Assembly: GCF_028207065.1 (NCBI RefSeq)
Contig: NZ_JAQLFP010000019.1
Coordinates: forward strand, 1 to 54,900
Direction of reading: 5' to 3'
Origin: Collinsella aerofaciens
GTDB taxonomy: Bacteria > Actinomycetota > Coriobacteriia > Coriobacteriales > Coriobacteriaceae
Length of the DNA: 54,900 bases
Shown: one piece after another, positions 43,909-52,564 of the stretch
Layout: every line of letters begins with the position of its first letter
How positions within the stretch are numbered: the first letter of the stretch is position 1
Program-made: the position numbers and the translations under genes
The notes under the pieces: model-generated
Databases searched by the model: none
Seen by the model: only the letters and a program-made list of their open reading frames with translations
Told to the model about the DNA's origin: nothing

Positions 43909-44847
43909 ATGTCGACGCCGTTGACCGAACTTTTTTCGCCCGCCTGCCATTTGTGTCCGCGCCGTTGCGGTGCGGTGCGCGACGAGGGTGCGCACGGCGT
44001 ATGCGGTGCCGATGACACGCTCAAGGTGGCCCGCGCGGCGCTCCATATGTGGGAGGAGCCGCCCATTTCGGGCGAGGCCGGCTCGGGTACGATTTTCTTT
44101 AGCGGCTGTTCGCTCAAATGTATCTATTGCCAGAACCACGAGATCTCGACGGGCAATTTTGGGCTTGAGATTTCGCCCGAGCGCCTGGTCGAGATTATGC
44201 TGGAGCTGCAGGACCAAGGTGCCAATAACATCAATCTGGTGACGGCGACGCATTATGCTCACCTGCTGCCGGCCGCGATTGCCGCAGCTCGGGAGCGCGG
44301 ACTGGTCATTCCAATCGTCTACAACACGAGCGGTTATGAGCGTGCGAGTGCCGTGGCGGCGCTCGGCGATTTGGTCGACGTGTGGCTTACCGACTTTAAG
44401 TATGCCAATGCGGCGCTTGCGCAGTCACTCTCTCATATTAAGGACTACCCGCGCGTGGCTGTGTCGGGTCTGGCCCAGATGGCGCGCGAAATTGAGCGCC
44501 GCGGGGGAGAGCTGGTAGACGGGGACGGGCTCATGAAGCGCGGCATAATCGTGCGTCATCTGGTGCTGCCGGGGCATGCGGACGATTCGTGCCGCGTGTT
44601 GGACCTGGTGTGGCAGACGATGGGCGACGTGCCGATCTCGGTCATGAACCAGTACACGCCCAATGCCCTCATGCGCGAACAAGGCGGCGACCTGGCGCGC
44701 GCCGTGACGCGCGAGGAGTACGAGCAGGTGCTCGACCATGCCGACGACCTGGGCTTTACGACGATGTTTTGGCAAGAAGGTGGAGCGGTAGACGAGAGCT
44801 TCACACCGGCGTTCGACACCACCGGCGTCCTCACCAGCGCAAAGTAG
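43909..44847 (+). CDS. Radical SAM protein, PflA-like (COG1313 type)
   Basis: 312-residue radical S-adenosylmethionine enzyme. The cluster motif C-x3-C-x2-C is in FFSGCSLKCIYCQNHEIS, and the N-terminal segment SPACHLCPRRCG holds extra cysteines typical of this COG1313 group. Later come VYNTSGYERASAV and LVLPGHADDSCRV. These enzymes resemble pyruvate formate-lyase activases, but the target of this group is not established. ATG 43909 is chosen for GGAG nine bases upstream; a TTG five codons earlier is less likely. Single-gene unit followed by a repeat hairpin. Confidence 0.85.
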   Translation: MSTPLTELFSPACHLCPRRCGAVRDEGAHGVCGADDTLKVARAALHMWEEPPISGEAGSGTIFFSGCSLKCIYCQNHEISTGNFGLEISPERLVEIMLELQDQGANNINLVTATHYAHLLPAAIAAARERGLVIPIVYNTSGYERASAVAALGDLVDVWLTDFKYANAALAQSLSHIKDYPRVAVSGLAQMAREIERRGGELVDGDGLMKRGIIVRHLVLPGHADDSCRVLDLVWQTMGDVPISVMNQYTPNALMREQGGDLARAVTREEYEQVLDHADDLGFTTMFWQEGGAVDESFTPAFDTTGVLTSAK

Positions 44848-44856
44848 TGCGCTCGC

Positions 44857-44893
44857 CGATGATTTTTCTGGGACGGGGATTAAAAAATCATCG
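44857..44893. repeat. Short repeat with GGGACGGGGATTAAA loop, copy 2
   Basis: CGATGATTTTT and AAAAAATCATCG arms around CTGGGACGGGGATT. Same loop as 33278-33313. It lies ten bases after the radical SAM stop and ends in A/T, so it may terminate transcription. Confidence 0.65.
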
Positions 44894-44957
44894 AGAGGAT
44901 CGCCTGCTCGAAAAGTTGTCAAAATAGCCGCGTCCCAAAAAGACTGGGTATTGGGCG

Positions 44958-44985
44958 TTGACAGTTGGCGAGCCGTAGGTAAAAT
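44958..44985 (+). promoter_or_regulatory. Promoter of the tRNA-Ala gene
   Basis: TTGACA (44958-44963) and TAAAAT (44980-44985), 16 bases apart, end 13 bases before the tRNA. Confidence 0.75.
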
Positions 44986-44998
44986 ATCAACTTGTCTT

Positions 44999-45071
44999 GG
45001 GGACGTAGCTCAGTTGGGAGAGCGCTGCCGTCGCATGGCAGAGGCCGAGGGTTCGACTCCCTTCGTCTCCA
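44999..45071 (+). tRNA. tRNA-Ala, anticodon CGC
   Basis: A complete cloverleaf folds by eye: acceptor GGGGACG with CGTCTCC, D arm GCTC/GAGC, anticodon stem CTGCC/GGCAG with loop GTCGCAT (anticodon CGC), T arm GAGGG/CCCTT with TTCGACT. The G3:U70 pair, the alanine identity element, is present. The discriminator is A; CCA is not encoded. It reads codon GCG. Confidence 0.93.
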
Positions 45072-45086
45072 CCCTTGGATTTGATA

Positions 45087-45117
45087 AGCCGCTGACATTG
45101 TGTCGGCGGCTTTTTTT
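45087..45117 (+). terminator. Terminator of the tRNA gene
   Basis: AGCCGCTGACA and TGTCGGCGGCT with a TTG loop, followed by TTTTTTT. It lies ahead of the next gene's ribosome binding site, so that gene probably depends on read-through or its own promoter. Confidence 0.88.
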
Positions 45118-45135
45118 AAAAGAAAGGGCTGTACC

Positions 45136-45576
45136 ATGGCCAAGCTTGAGTCCCAACCACTGTCTGCCGAGGAACGCGCCGAGTTGGAAGAGCTCCGCGC
45201 CGAGAAAGCTCGTCGCGAGGCCCAGGAAGAGGCACGCCGCGAGCGTGAGGAGCTGGCCGCCCTGCGTGCCGAGCGTGCGAAGGCCGAGGAGGCCGCCGCG
45301 AACGTCGCCCCCGCGCCCAAGCCCGCCGCCGCGAAGCCCGCGCCCACCGCACCTAAACCTCAGCCTAAAAAGGTCGCTCGTTCCAAGTCCGTCGAGCCCA
45401 AGCCGAGCCGTGACGAGATGACCTTTGCCCAGCGCATGGTCACCTCCAAGGAGCCTACGGGCGAGAACGAGATCCCTGGCATGGCGCCGGCTCAAAAAAT
45501 CATCATTGTCCTTGCCCTCATCGCGTTTGTCATCTTTATGGGCTACACGATCCTGACCAGCATGGGCCTGCTCTAG
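45136..45576 (+). CDS. C-tail-anchored membrane protein with coiled coil, unknown function
   Basis: 146 residues. Residues ~5-65 are a highly charged Glu/Arg/Ala helix predicted to be coiled coil (ELEELRAEKARREAQEEARR). A Pro/Ala/Lys-rich linker follows (APKPAAAKPAPTAPKPQPKK), then a conserved-looking SRDEMTFAQRMVTSKEPTGE stretch. The last ~25 residues (IIIVLALIAFVIFMGYTIL) are one transmembrane helix with almost no tail, so the protein would be anchored by its C-terminus with the coil in the cytoplasm. No family recognised. ATG 45136 has AAAGGG upstream. It could bridge proteins at the membrane, but this is inference. Confidence 0.7.
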   Translation: MAKLESQPLSAEERAELEELRAEKARREAQEEARREREELAALRAERAKAEEAAANVAPAPKPAAAKPAPTAPKPQPKKVARSKSVEPKPSRDEMTFAQRMVTSKEPTGENEIPGMAPAQKIIIVLALIAFVIFMGYTILTSMGLL

Positions 45577-45660
45577 CCCATTCGCGCTGGGTGCCATGCC
45601 CGAACACTCTGCCCTTTTCCAACCCTCAACCTCTGCACAACGCATCCGAAAGGTCGCCCC

Positions 45661-47166
45661 ATGGCTTTGACCGACATCTCGCATCCCACCGACATTGCAA
45701 TGCTCACCGATCTGTACGAGCTCACTATGGCCCAGGGCCTGTGGGAGAGCGGCAAGGCCAATGAGCAGGGTTGTTTTACCGCGTTTTACCGCGACCATCC
45801 TTTTGGCAGCGCCTATGCCGTCATGTGCGGCACCGCCGAACTGTCCGAGCTGGTCGAGAATCTGCGCTTTACGCCCGAGGACATCGACTACCTCGCCTCG
45901 CTCCAGGCCCCGGCCGGCGGCGCGATGTTCAAGCCTGGATTCCTCGACTACCTGCGCAATTTCCGCGCGCATGTGAACATCGACGCCGTGCCCGAGGGCG
46001 AGCTCGTCTTTCCGCGCGAGCCCATGGTTCGCGTCACCGGCCCCGCGCTGGAGTGCCAGCTGCTTGAGACGGCGCTGCTCAACATCGTTGGGTTCCAGAC
46101 GCTTGTCGCCACCAAGACGGCGCGCGTGGTGCTGGCGGCGGACGGCCGTCCCGTTGCCGAGTTTGGCCTGCGCCGCGCTCAGGGTCCCGATGGCGGCTTG
46201 GCCGTCGCGCGCGCGAGCTACGTTGCCGGCTGCTCCTCTACGTCCAATGTGCTCGCCGGCCGCCGCTACGGTATTCCCGTCTTTGGCACGCATGCGCACA
46301 GCTGGGTGATGAGCTTCGACTCCGAGCTCGAGGCATTCCGGGCTTTTGCTAAGTCGAGTCCCAAGAACTGCACGCTGCTCATCGACACCTACGACGTACG
46401 CGAGGGTTGCGAGCATGCCATTACGGTTGCCAAGGAGATGGAGGCGGTGGGCGAGCGTCTGTCGGCTATTCGCATTGACTCGGGCGACCTCGCCAAGCTC
46501 TCCAAGTATGTTCGTGGCCGTTTTGATGCCGAGGGCCTGCCCTATGTGGGGATCTCGGTTTCTAACGATCTGGATGAGTACACGATTCAGTCGCTGCTCG
46601 ACCAGGGCGCGCCCATCGATAGCTTTGGCGTGGGTACCAAGCTTGCGACCTGCTATGACCAGCCGGCGCTGGGCGGCGTGTACAAGCTTTCCGCCCGCCG
46701 TGCGAGCGAGGCAGATCCATGGACGCCGGTGGTCAAGCTCTCTGAGCAGCCATACAAGCGCACGATCCCGGGTGTGCAACGCGTGCGCCGTTATTACGAC
46801 GGCTTTGGCGGCCCGGTCTGCGACATGATCTACGACGAGGACCATCTGGCGGGGGAGGGCGCCGCGCGCGGCAATACCCTTGTGGCCGTGAACGATGCCG
46901 CCCTGGTGACCGACGTGTCCGAACTCGAGTATCGCGAGCTGCTGGTGCCGATCGTGCGCGATGGCAGTGCGGTGGCTCCGCGTGAGAGCATCCAGGACGC
47001 GCGCGAGCGCTGTGCTTGGGCGCTCGACCATCTGGACGCAGCTTTCAAGCGCTTTCTGTACCCGCAGACCTATGTGGTGGGTATGGAGCAGGGCCTGGCT
47101 CAGGTGCGCGACGAGCTCGTGCGTAAGAACATGGCCGCGGCCTCTGCCTTTCCCTGGGCTCACTAA
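45661..47166 (+). CDS. pncB: Nicotinate phosphoribosyltransferase
   Basis: Salvages nicotinate to nicotinate mononucleotide for NAD synthesis using PRPP (and ATP). 501 residues, in the range of the larger bacterial type. It opens LTDLYELTMAQGLWESG, the conserved start, and has HAHSWVMSFDSELEAF with the active-site histidine, IDTYDVREG, IRIDSGDLAKLSKYVR and FGVGTKLATC of the phosphate-binding part. The C-terminal ~100 residues are typical of this group. It has no obvious ribosome binding site other than AAAGG about 10 bases upstream. It precedes proB by 79 bases on the same strand, but the pathways are unrelated. Confidence 0.92.
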   Translation: MALTDISHPTDIAMLTDLYELTMAQGLWESGKANEQGCFTAFYRDHPFGSAYAVMCGTAELSELVENLRFTPEDIDYLASLQAPAGGAMFKPGFLDYLRNFRAHVNIDAVPEGELVFPREPMVRVTGPALECQLLETALLNIVGFQTLVATKTARVVLAADGRPVAEFGLRRAQGPDGGLAVARASYVAGCSSTSNVLAGRRYGIPVFGTHAHSWVMSFDSELEAFRAFAKSSPKNCTLLIDTYDVREGCEHAITVAKEMEAVGERLSAIRIDSGDLAKLSKYVRGRFDAEGLPYVGISVSNDLDEYTIQSLLDQGAPIDSFGVGTKLATCYDQPALGGVYKLSARRASEADPWTPVVKLSEQPYKRTIPGVQRVRRYYDGFGGPVCDMIYDEDHLAGEGAARGNTLVAVNDAALVTDVSELEYRELLVPIVRDGSAVAPRESIQDARERCAWALDHLDAAFKRFLYPQTYVVGMEQGLAQVRDELVRKNMAAASAFPWAH

Positions 47167-47245
47167 TTCCTTGGGCGGTAGGGGCGAGTCACGCTTCCCT
47201 GGCCGCCGGCTCGGCCGTTCGCTGAACAGTTGATTGGTTTGACGT

Positions 47246-48373
47246 ATGACGACTTCTTATAAAACGATGGTGGTAAAGATCGGTTCGTCCACGGTGGTGG
47301 GCGCCGACGGCAAGGTCAACCGCGCCTTTATCGGCGGGCTTGCCGATCAGGCCGCAGCGCTGCGCGAGCTTGGCTGGCGCCTGGTCGTGGTGAGCTCGGG
47401 CGCCATTGCCTGCGGCTATCCCGTGCTGGGCTTCGACCGTAAGCCGGTCGGTGACCTGCCGAGCCTGCAGGCCTGCGCCTCGGCCGGTCAGTGCATCATC
47501 TCGTCGGCCTACGACGAGGAGTTCCATGCGCGCGACCTGCTCACCTCGCTCGTGCTGCTCACGCGTCACGACACGGCGCGCCGCACGTCCTACCTGCACG
47601 CGCGCGACGCCCTGCTGCGCCTTGTGGAGCTGGGTGTGGTGCCGGTCGTCAACGAGAACGATACCGTCACCGTCGATGAGATCAAGTTTGGCGACAACGA
47701 CACGCTGGCGGCGCTTGTGAGCTGCCTGGTTTCTGCCGATCTGTGCGTGACGCTCTCGGACATCGATGGCCTCTACACCGCCAATCCGCACGAGGATCCC
47801 ACGGCCGAGTTCGTCCCGGTCGTGCATAAGATCGACGCCAAGATCATCGCCTCGGCGGGCGATTCTTCCACATCGGTGGGCACGGGCGGCATGATTACCA
47901 AGATCCGCGCGAGCCGCATTCTCATGACGGCGGGCATTCAGAGCGTGATTTGCTCGGGCGAGGAGCCCGATGCGCTCGTGCGTCTGGCCCGCTGCGAGAG
48001 CGTGGGTACGCTGTTCGATCCGCCGGCGGAGCGCCTGGACATTGCGCCGCGCAAGCTGTGGATCGCACTGGGCGACAAGGCGCACGGCTCGGTGACGGTC
48101 GATGACGGCGCCGCGAAGGCGCTGGTCAGCCGCGGTTCGTCGCTGCTCGCGGTGGGTATTCGCGAGGTCGATGGCGTGTTTTCCGAGGGCGATGTGCTCG
48201 ACGTGTGCGACCCGAGCGGCATGGTTGTCGCCCGTGGTATCGCCGAGGCCGATTCGGACGTGCTGGAGCTTGCCGCCGGCCGCCGCCAGGACCAGATTGC
48301 CAGCAACCACCTGCTCGCAGACCTGGCCGAGAAGCCCGCGATCCATAGGGACAACTTGATAGTGTTTGCATAA
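47246..48373 (+). CDS. proB: Glutamate 5-kinase
   Basis: First step of proline synthesis: phosphorylates glutamate on the gamma-carboxyl. 375 residues with the amino acid kinase domain (MVVKIGSSTVVG, VVSSGAIACGYPVLG, VNENDTVTVDEIKFGDND and the GTGGMITKIRAS loop) and a C-terminal PUA domain (about 280-360). Feedback inhibition by proline is expected for the family. The gene ends at a strong hairpin. proA, its usual partner, is on the same strand but 1.6 kb away, beyond a reverse-strand peptidase gene, so the proBA operon is broken here. Confidence 0.94.
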   Translation: MTTSYKTMVVKIGSSTVVGADGKVNRAFIGGLADQAAALRELGWRLVVVSSGAIACGYPVLGFDRKPVGDLPSLQACASAGQCIISSAYDEEFHARDLLTSLVLLTRHDTARRTSYLHARDALLRLVELGVVPVVNENDTVTVDEIKFGDNDTLAALVSCLVSADLCVTLSDIDGLYTANPHEDPTAEFVPVVHKIDAKIIASAGDSSTSVGTGGMITKIRASRILMTAGIQSVICSGEEPDALVRLARCESVGTLFDPPAERLDIAPRKLWIALGDKAHGSVTVDDGAAKALVSRGSSLLAVGIREVDGVFSEGDVLDVCDPSGMVVARGIAEADSDVLELAAGRRQDQIASNHLLADLAEKPAIHRDNLIVFA

Positions 48374-48423
48374 AGAGAGGCAGCGCTGCGGCTCGTTTTG
48401 CCAGCAGTGCTGCCTCTCCTTTT
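48374..48423 (+). terminator. Terminator after proB
   Basis: AGAGAGGCAGC and GCTGCCTCTCC pair with further CTGC/GCAG inside, followed by TTTT. Confidence 0.85.
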
Positions 48424-48474
48424 CCGGCACTTGGGGACGTTCCTTATGTGCCGGCACTTTGGGACACTCCTTTG
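48424..48474. repeat. GGGGACGTTCC-type short repeat, copy 2
   Basis: CCGGCACTTGGGGACGTTCC and a second GCCGGCACTTTGGGACACTCC in tandem. Same family as the cluster at 35223. Confidence 0.6.
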
Positions 48475-49893
48475 CTAGAAGATCTGGCGCAGGTCTCCGC
48501 GGTTGAGGGCTTCGTCGAAGAGGTGCTTGAACACCACGCTGCCGTGCAAGCCGTCGTGCTCGAACTCGTTGGTCACCCAGGCATGCGAGTTGCCCACGCG
48601 ACTGAGCGTATCGAGCTGCATGCCCGAGTCCACGTACATGTCATCGAAGTACACCGCGGCCTGCAGGGGCACCTCGTTGCACGCCAGGCGCTGCGGGTCG
48701 TAGATCTTGTCCCAGCTTGTGTCTTCCATAAGCAGATCCATCGCCGGCTTGAAGGGCTTAAGTTCGGGCATCTGCTCAAACATCCACGGGAACATGGCCT
48801 CGCCGGTAAACATGAGCGGTCGCGTGAGCGTGTCGAACTCGGCACGACGGGCCTTCTCTTCTGCCGCGGCCCAGCGAATGGGCATGGTGTCGCCGTCGGC
48901 GTAGATGAACTCCTGAAGCGTCCAGTACAGCGGATTCGTGCGCGTGTTGGTGCGCTCGAAGGCGCGCATCAAAAAGCTGTCAGATACCGAGGCGCCGCAG
49001 GCCAGCGTGCCGTCGCCGTCAACAAAAGCGTGATCGATAATCCAATGCATGCGCTCAAAGCTCGGCTTCATGCCAAAGTCGCTGCCCATGAGCTGTAGGC
49101 GTTCGACCGTCATCGGCGAGCCGTCGGGTAGCACGGGCTTTTGCTCCTCGAGGGCATCTGCCAGGGCCGCCACGCGCTCGACGTCGGCGGGGTAGCGGTT
49201 GTAATACTGCTGCGTCTTGGCGGCCATGCGCGGGAAGGTGTGCGCGTAGACCTCGCTTGCGCTCGCCGGTACGTGGGGGATGCCGCCGCAGGTAAAGCTT
49301 GCCGCCACGCCCTCGGGGAAGAGCGACAGGTAGCTCAGCGTCAAAAAGCCGCCGTAGCTCTGCCCGAGCGTGACCCAGGGCCTGCCGCCAAAGCCCACCA
49401 GGCGCAGGTACTCAAAATCGCGCACGATGGAGCTGGCGAGGTGGCGCTTGAGGAAGTCCGCCTGCGAGCGGGCAGCATCGGAGCCGGCCGCCTCGGCGCG
49501 CTCGCCCAGTGCGGCAATCGTGCGCCCGTCTACACAGCTGCTGCGCCCGGTACCGCGCTGGTCGGGCAGCACGACGCGGAAATGCTTGACGGCCTCTTCG
49601 ATCCAGCCATCGCTTGTGGGCGACAGCGGACGCGGGCTCTCGCCACCGGGGCCACCCTGCAAAAAGAGAAGGAGCGGCAGGTCGTCGTTGATGCGGTCGG
49701 GTGCGCAAACCACGCGGTAGAAGAGCTTGATGCTCTCGGGCGCGCCGGCGATGGGTGTCGGTATAGCGCCGCGGCGCATGGTGCTGCCGACGGCCAGGAG
49801 CATCGGCTCCAGGCCGCGCCAGTCGAGGGGGACGTCGATGCTGTGGTCCTCGACATACAGGCCGGGGACGTGGTACGAAGTGATGAGGGCCAT
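48475..49893 (-). CDS. Alpha/beta-hydrolase, prolyl-aminopeptidase-like (S33)
   Basis: 472-residue serine hydrolase. The oxyanion region is LLFLQGGPGGESPRP (the HGGPG-like motif), VVLPDQRGTGRSS follows, and the nucleophile elbow is LGQSYGGFLTLSYL (G-x-S-x-G). The C-terminal acid and histidine region is near NSHAWVTNEFEHDGLHG, where H is followed by DGLHGS. This arrangement matches proline iminopeptidases and related S33 enzymes, which remove N-terminal proline. ATG 49893 has GGAAGA upstream; a longer start adds 27 unlike residues. It lies between proB and proA on the opposite strand; a functional tie to proline recovery is tempting but unproven. Confidence 0.82.
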   Translation of the reverse strand: MALITSYHVPGLYVEDHSIDVPLDWRGLEPMLLAVGSTMRRGAIPTPIAGAPESIKLFYRVVCAPDRINDDLPLLLFLQGGPGGESPRPLSPTSDGWIEEAVKHFRVVLPDQRGTGRSSCVDGRTIAALGERAEAAGSDAARSQADFLKRHLASSIVRDFEYLRLVGFGGRPWVTLGQSYGGFLTLSYLSLFPEGVAASFTCGGIPHVPASASEVYAHTFPRMAAKTQQYYNRYPADVERVAALADALEEQKPVLPDGSPMTVERLQLMGSDFGMKPSFERMHWIIDHAFVDGDGTLACGASVSDSFLMRAFERTNTRTNPLYWTLQEFIYADGDTMPIRWAAAEEKARRAEFDTLTRPLMFTGEAMFPWMFEQMPELKPFKPAMDLLMEDTSWDKIYDPQRLACNEVPLQAAVYFDDMYVDSGMQLDTLSRVGNSHAWVTNEFEHDGLHGSVVFKHLFDEALNRGDLRQIF

Positions 49894-50005
49894 GTGAGTC
49901 TTCCGTTCGTTGCGGTGTTTCGGGTTGACCAATTCTACCGCCGCGGGCGAGGCCATGCGCAAATCGGCTACCATGGTTGCAAACTTCTAGGAGAAAGGGC
50001 CGCCC

Positions 50006-51292
50006 ATGTCGGTCGATATAGCCACGTATGTCCACGATCTTGCCGTTGCCGCTAAGGCAGCGTCGGCCTCGCTTGCCACGGCGAGCGACGAGCAGCGCCA
50101 GGAGGCCGTGCGCGCCATGGCCGCAGCGCTGCGCAACGGTATCGACTCCATCGTCGCCGCCAACGAGCTCGATATGTCCGCCGCGCGCGATGCGGGGACC
50201 TCGGCGGGGCTCCTCGACCGTCTGCTGCTGACGCCCGAGCGCGTTGAGGGTATGGTCGCCGGCCTGGAGAAGCTCGCCGAGCTGCCCGATTCTGTCGGCC
50301 GCGTGCTCGACCACCGCGTGCTCGCAAGCGGCGTGGACCTCACCCGCGTGAGCGTGCCGTTGGGCCTGGTCGCCATGGTGTACGAGGCGCGCCCCAACGT
50401 GACGGCCGACGCCGCGGGCATCTGCATCCGCACCGGCAACGCCTGCATTCTGCGCGGCGGCTCGCTGGCCTATCACTCGTGTGCCATGATTGCCGAACTG
50501 CTGGCCGATGCGCTCGAGGCCAAGGGCTTCCCGCGCGAGGCCGTGTCGATGATCGAGTCTACCGACCGCGAGGCCACCGGCGAGCTCATGAAGCTCCGCG
50601 GCGTCGTCGATGTGCTCATTCCGCGTGGCGGTGCGGGCCTGATCCAGCGCTGCGTGCGCGAGTCGCTCGTTCCGGTGATCGAGACGGGCACGGGTAACTG
50701 CCACATCTACGTGCATGAATCCGCCGACTTCGATAAAGCGCTCAATATTATCGTCAACGCTAAGACGCAGCGCGTGGGCGTGTGCAATGCCGCCGAGTCG
50801 CTGCTGGTCGACCGTGCCGTGGCCGATGCGTTTTTGCCCGCGGTCGTGGCCGTGCTGCATGACCACGGCGTGCTCATTCACGGCGACGAGGCCACGTGCG
50901 CCGCATGCGCCGACGCCGGGCTTGCCGAGGGCGATGACTACGTTGCCGCGACTGAGGAGGACTGGGGTCGCGAGTATCTGGCGCTCGAGATGAGCGTGAA
51001 AGTCGTGGCAAACGAGGACGACGCCATCGCACACATCAATCGCTACGGCACGATGCACTCCGAGGCCATCGTTGCCGAGGACACGGATGCTTGCGAGTGC
51101 TTCCTGGACGCGGTCGATGCCTCGGCCGTGTACGCCAACGCCAGCACGCGCTTTACCGACGGCGGCGAGTTTGGCCTGGGCGCCGAGATCGGCATCTCGA
51201 CCCAAAAGCTCCACGCCCGTGGCCCCTTTGCCGCCGAGGCCCTCACCACCTACAAATACAAGCTCCGCGGCACCGGTCAGGTCCGCCCCTAA
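50006..51292 (+). CDS. proA: Glutamate-5-semialdehyde dehydrogenase
   Basis: Second step of proline synthesis: NADPH-dependent reduction of gamma-glutamyl phosphate. 428 residues, normal length. It has the aldehyde-dehydrogenase-like N-terminus, VPLGLVAMVYEARPNVTADAAG, RGGSLAYHS, and the catalytic cysteine in KTQRVGVCNAAESLLV. FTDGGEFGLGAEIGISTQKLHARGP is the conserved end. The start is supported by AGGAGAAAGG. It stands alone, separated from proB by the S33 gene on the opposite strand, and a REP-like hairpin follows. Confidence 0.94.
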   Translation: MSVDIATYVHDLAVAAKAASASLATASDEQRQEAVRAMAAALRNGIDSIVAANELDMSAARDAGTSAGLLDRLLLTPERVEGMVAGLEKLAELPDSVGRVLDHRVLASGVDLTRVSVPLGLVAMVYEARPNVTADAAGICIRTGNACILRGGSLAYHSCAMIAELLADALEAKGFPREAVSMIESTDREATGELMKLRGVVDVLIPRGGAGLIQRCVRESLVPVIETGTGNCHIYVHESADFDKALNIIVNAKTQRVGVCNAAESLLVDRAVADAFLPAVVAVLHDHGVLIHGDEATCAACADAGLAEGDDYVAATEEDWGREYLALEMSVKVVANEDDAIAHINRYGTMHSEAIVAEDTDACECFLDAVDASAVYANASTRFTDGGEFGLGAEIGISTQKLHARGPFAAEALTTYKYKLRGTGQVRP

Positions 51293-51305
51293 CCCCTCGT
51301 AAACG

Positions 51306-51346
51306 AAAACCGCCACAAAGGTGTCTGTCCCCTTTGTGACGGTTTT
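51306..51346. repeat. REP-like hairpin, copy 6
   Basis: AAAACCGCCACAAAGG and CCTTTGTGACGGTTTT around GTGTCTGTCC. Compared with other copies, the T-to-C pair changes preserve most pairing (compensated CC/GG change). Placed between the convergent proA and HD genes. Confidence 0.85.
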
Positions 51347-51361
51347 AGGTGGCGTGGGCGG

Positions 51362-51961
51362 TTAGGCCTGGAAGGTATCGCGGTCGGGGGCGAAGGACTG
51401 CATGGCCGCGATGGTACGGTCGAAGAGCTCGGGGAGCTCCCAACCCAGCATCTCGGCACCCTGCGTAATCACATCGCGCGAGCAGCCGGCGGCAAAGCGC
51501 TTGTCCTTGAATTTCTTCTTGAGCGACTTGGTCGTAAAGTCCATGACGCTCTTACTCGGACGCATGATGACGGCAGCACCGATCAAGCCGGTGAGCTCGT
51601 CGCAGGCAAACAGGATCTTTTCCATCTGCAGCTCGGGCTTGGGCAGCGAGGTGTTGAAGTCCGACGTGTGCGTCTGAATGGCGCGAATGAGATCGGGAGA
51701 GGCGCCCTCGCCTTCAAGGATCTCGGCCGCATAGATGGTGTGGTTCATGGGGTCGTCCTCATGCTCCTCCCAATCTAGGTCGTGCAGCAGACCGACGATG
51801 CCCCAAAACTCCTCGTTCTCGGGGTCGAACTCGCGCGCAAAGTAGCGCATGGTGCCCTCGACCGTTTCGCCGTGGGTGATGTGGAACGGGTCCTTATTGT
51901 GCTCGTTGAGCAATTCGAACGCACGGTCGCGGGTGATTCCGGCGGAAAGTGGCTCTGCCAT
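51362..51961 (-). CDS. HD-domain hydrolase (HDIG-like)
   Basis: 199-residue predicted metal-dependent phosphohydrolase. His-Asp motif: GLLHDLDWEEHEDDP, with an earlier H in the HGETVEGTMRYFA segment and later IQTHTSDFN completing the H...HD...H/D set. The C-terminal part LKKKFKDKRFAAGCSRDVI is conserved in small HD proteins of anaerobes. Substrate (a nucleotide or similar) is unknown. A gene end faces the convergent proA. RBS AAGGAGTCTTTT precedes ATG. Confidence 0.85.
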   Translation of the reverse strand: MAEPLSAGITRDRAFELLNEHNKDPFHITHGETVEGTMRYFAREFDPENEEFWGIVGLLHDLDWEEHEDDPMNHTIYAAEILEGEGASPDLIRAIQTHTSDFNTSLPKPELQMEKILFACDELTGLIGAAVIMRPSKSVMDFTTKSLKKKFKDKRFAAGCSRDVITQGAEMLGWELPELFDRTIAAMQSFAPDRDTFQA

Positions 51962-52022
51962 AAAAGACTCCTTGTGCTCGCAGGTATCGCTAAGAATGAA
52001 TACTACTAGAACGACTAGAACG

Positions 52023-52066
52023 AAAAAACCACCACAAAGGTGCCTGTCCCCTTTGTGGTGGTTTTT
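52023..52066. repeat. REP-like hairpin, copy 7
   Basis: AAAAAACCACCACAAAGG and CCTTTGTGGTGGTTTTT with the GGTGCCTGTCCCC core. It lies 12 bases before the carD stop codon side, so on the minus strand it can terminate carD; A and T runs on both sides make it bidirectional. Confidence 0.88.
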
Positions 52067-52078
52067 GGCGCGGATGGG

Positions 52079-52564
52079 TTAGTTGAGGGCGGCTTGGGCT
52101 AGGCGGGCTTCGGCGGCCTCCTCGGTGACGCCCAATGCCACGGCGAACTCCTCGATGGAGCGGCGCTTGGCTTCCTTGAGTACACGCATATAGTAAGAGC
52201 TGGGCTTTTTATCGGCTTCCTCGGCCTGGCGAATGCGGTGCATCATGGTCTTTGCCACGCGGACCGTCTCGGGCGCGCCCAGCTTGAGCTGCTGCTTAAA
52301 GTGTGTCTCTTCAAGCGAGCTGTTGCGCTCGGTAAAGGTGTCGCACTCCAGCTCGTCATAGTGGCTCAGCAGATGCTCGGCATCTTGCTGAGAGATGGCG
52401 GCATGCAGACGGTCGGCCTGCGCCACGGGGTACATAAGGATCGTCTGCGCATGCCCTTGCTTGGCCTCGAGCAACAACATGGGCTGCGGCGTGTCGTCCC
52501 TAAAACCGACGACGGTGCAGACTCCCTGACCCGGATGAATGACGTGTTGACCGATTGAGAACAT
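52079..52564 (-). CDS. CarD-family transcriptional regulator
   Basis: 161-residue protein that binds RNA polymerase and stabilises open promoter complexes. The N-terminal RNA-polymerase-interacting domain starts MFSIGQHVIHPGQGVCTVVGF (Tudor-like fold), and ILMYPVAQADRLHA follows. The C-terminal helices (RNSSLEETHFKQQLKLG to RLAQAALN) form the DNA-binding part. In mycobacteria CarD is essential and controls rRNA promoters; here an analogous general role is likely. Single minus-strand gene with GAGGTAGC-type site before ATG. Confidence 0.9.
   Translation of the reverse strand: MFSIGQHVIHPGQGVCTVVGFRDDTPQPMLLLEAKQGHAQTILMYPVAQADRLHAAISQQDAEHLLSHYDELECDTFTERNSSLEETHFKQQLKLGAPETVRVAKTMMHRIRQAEEADKKPSSYYMRVLKEAKRRSIEEFAVALGVTEEAAEARLAQAALN

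Noticed and set aside
44951..45421. Plus-strand reading frame across the tRNA (GDVAQLGERCRRMAEAEGSTPF)
   Set aside because: It is the common artefact of translating a tRNA gene; the cloverleaf and G3:U70 show tRNA-Ala.
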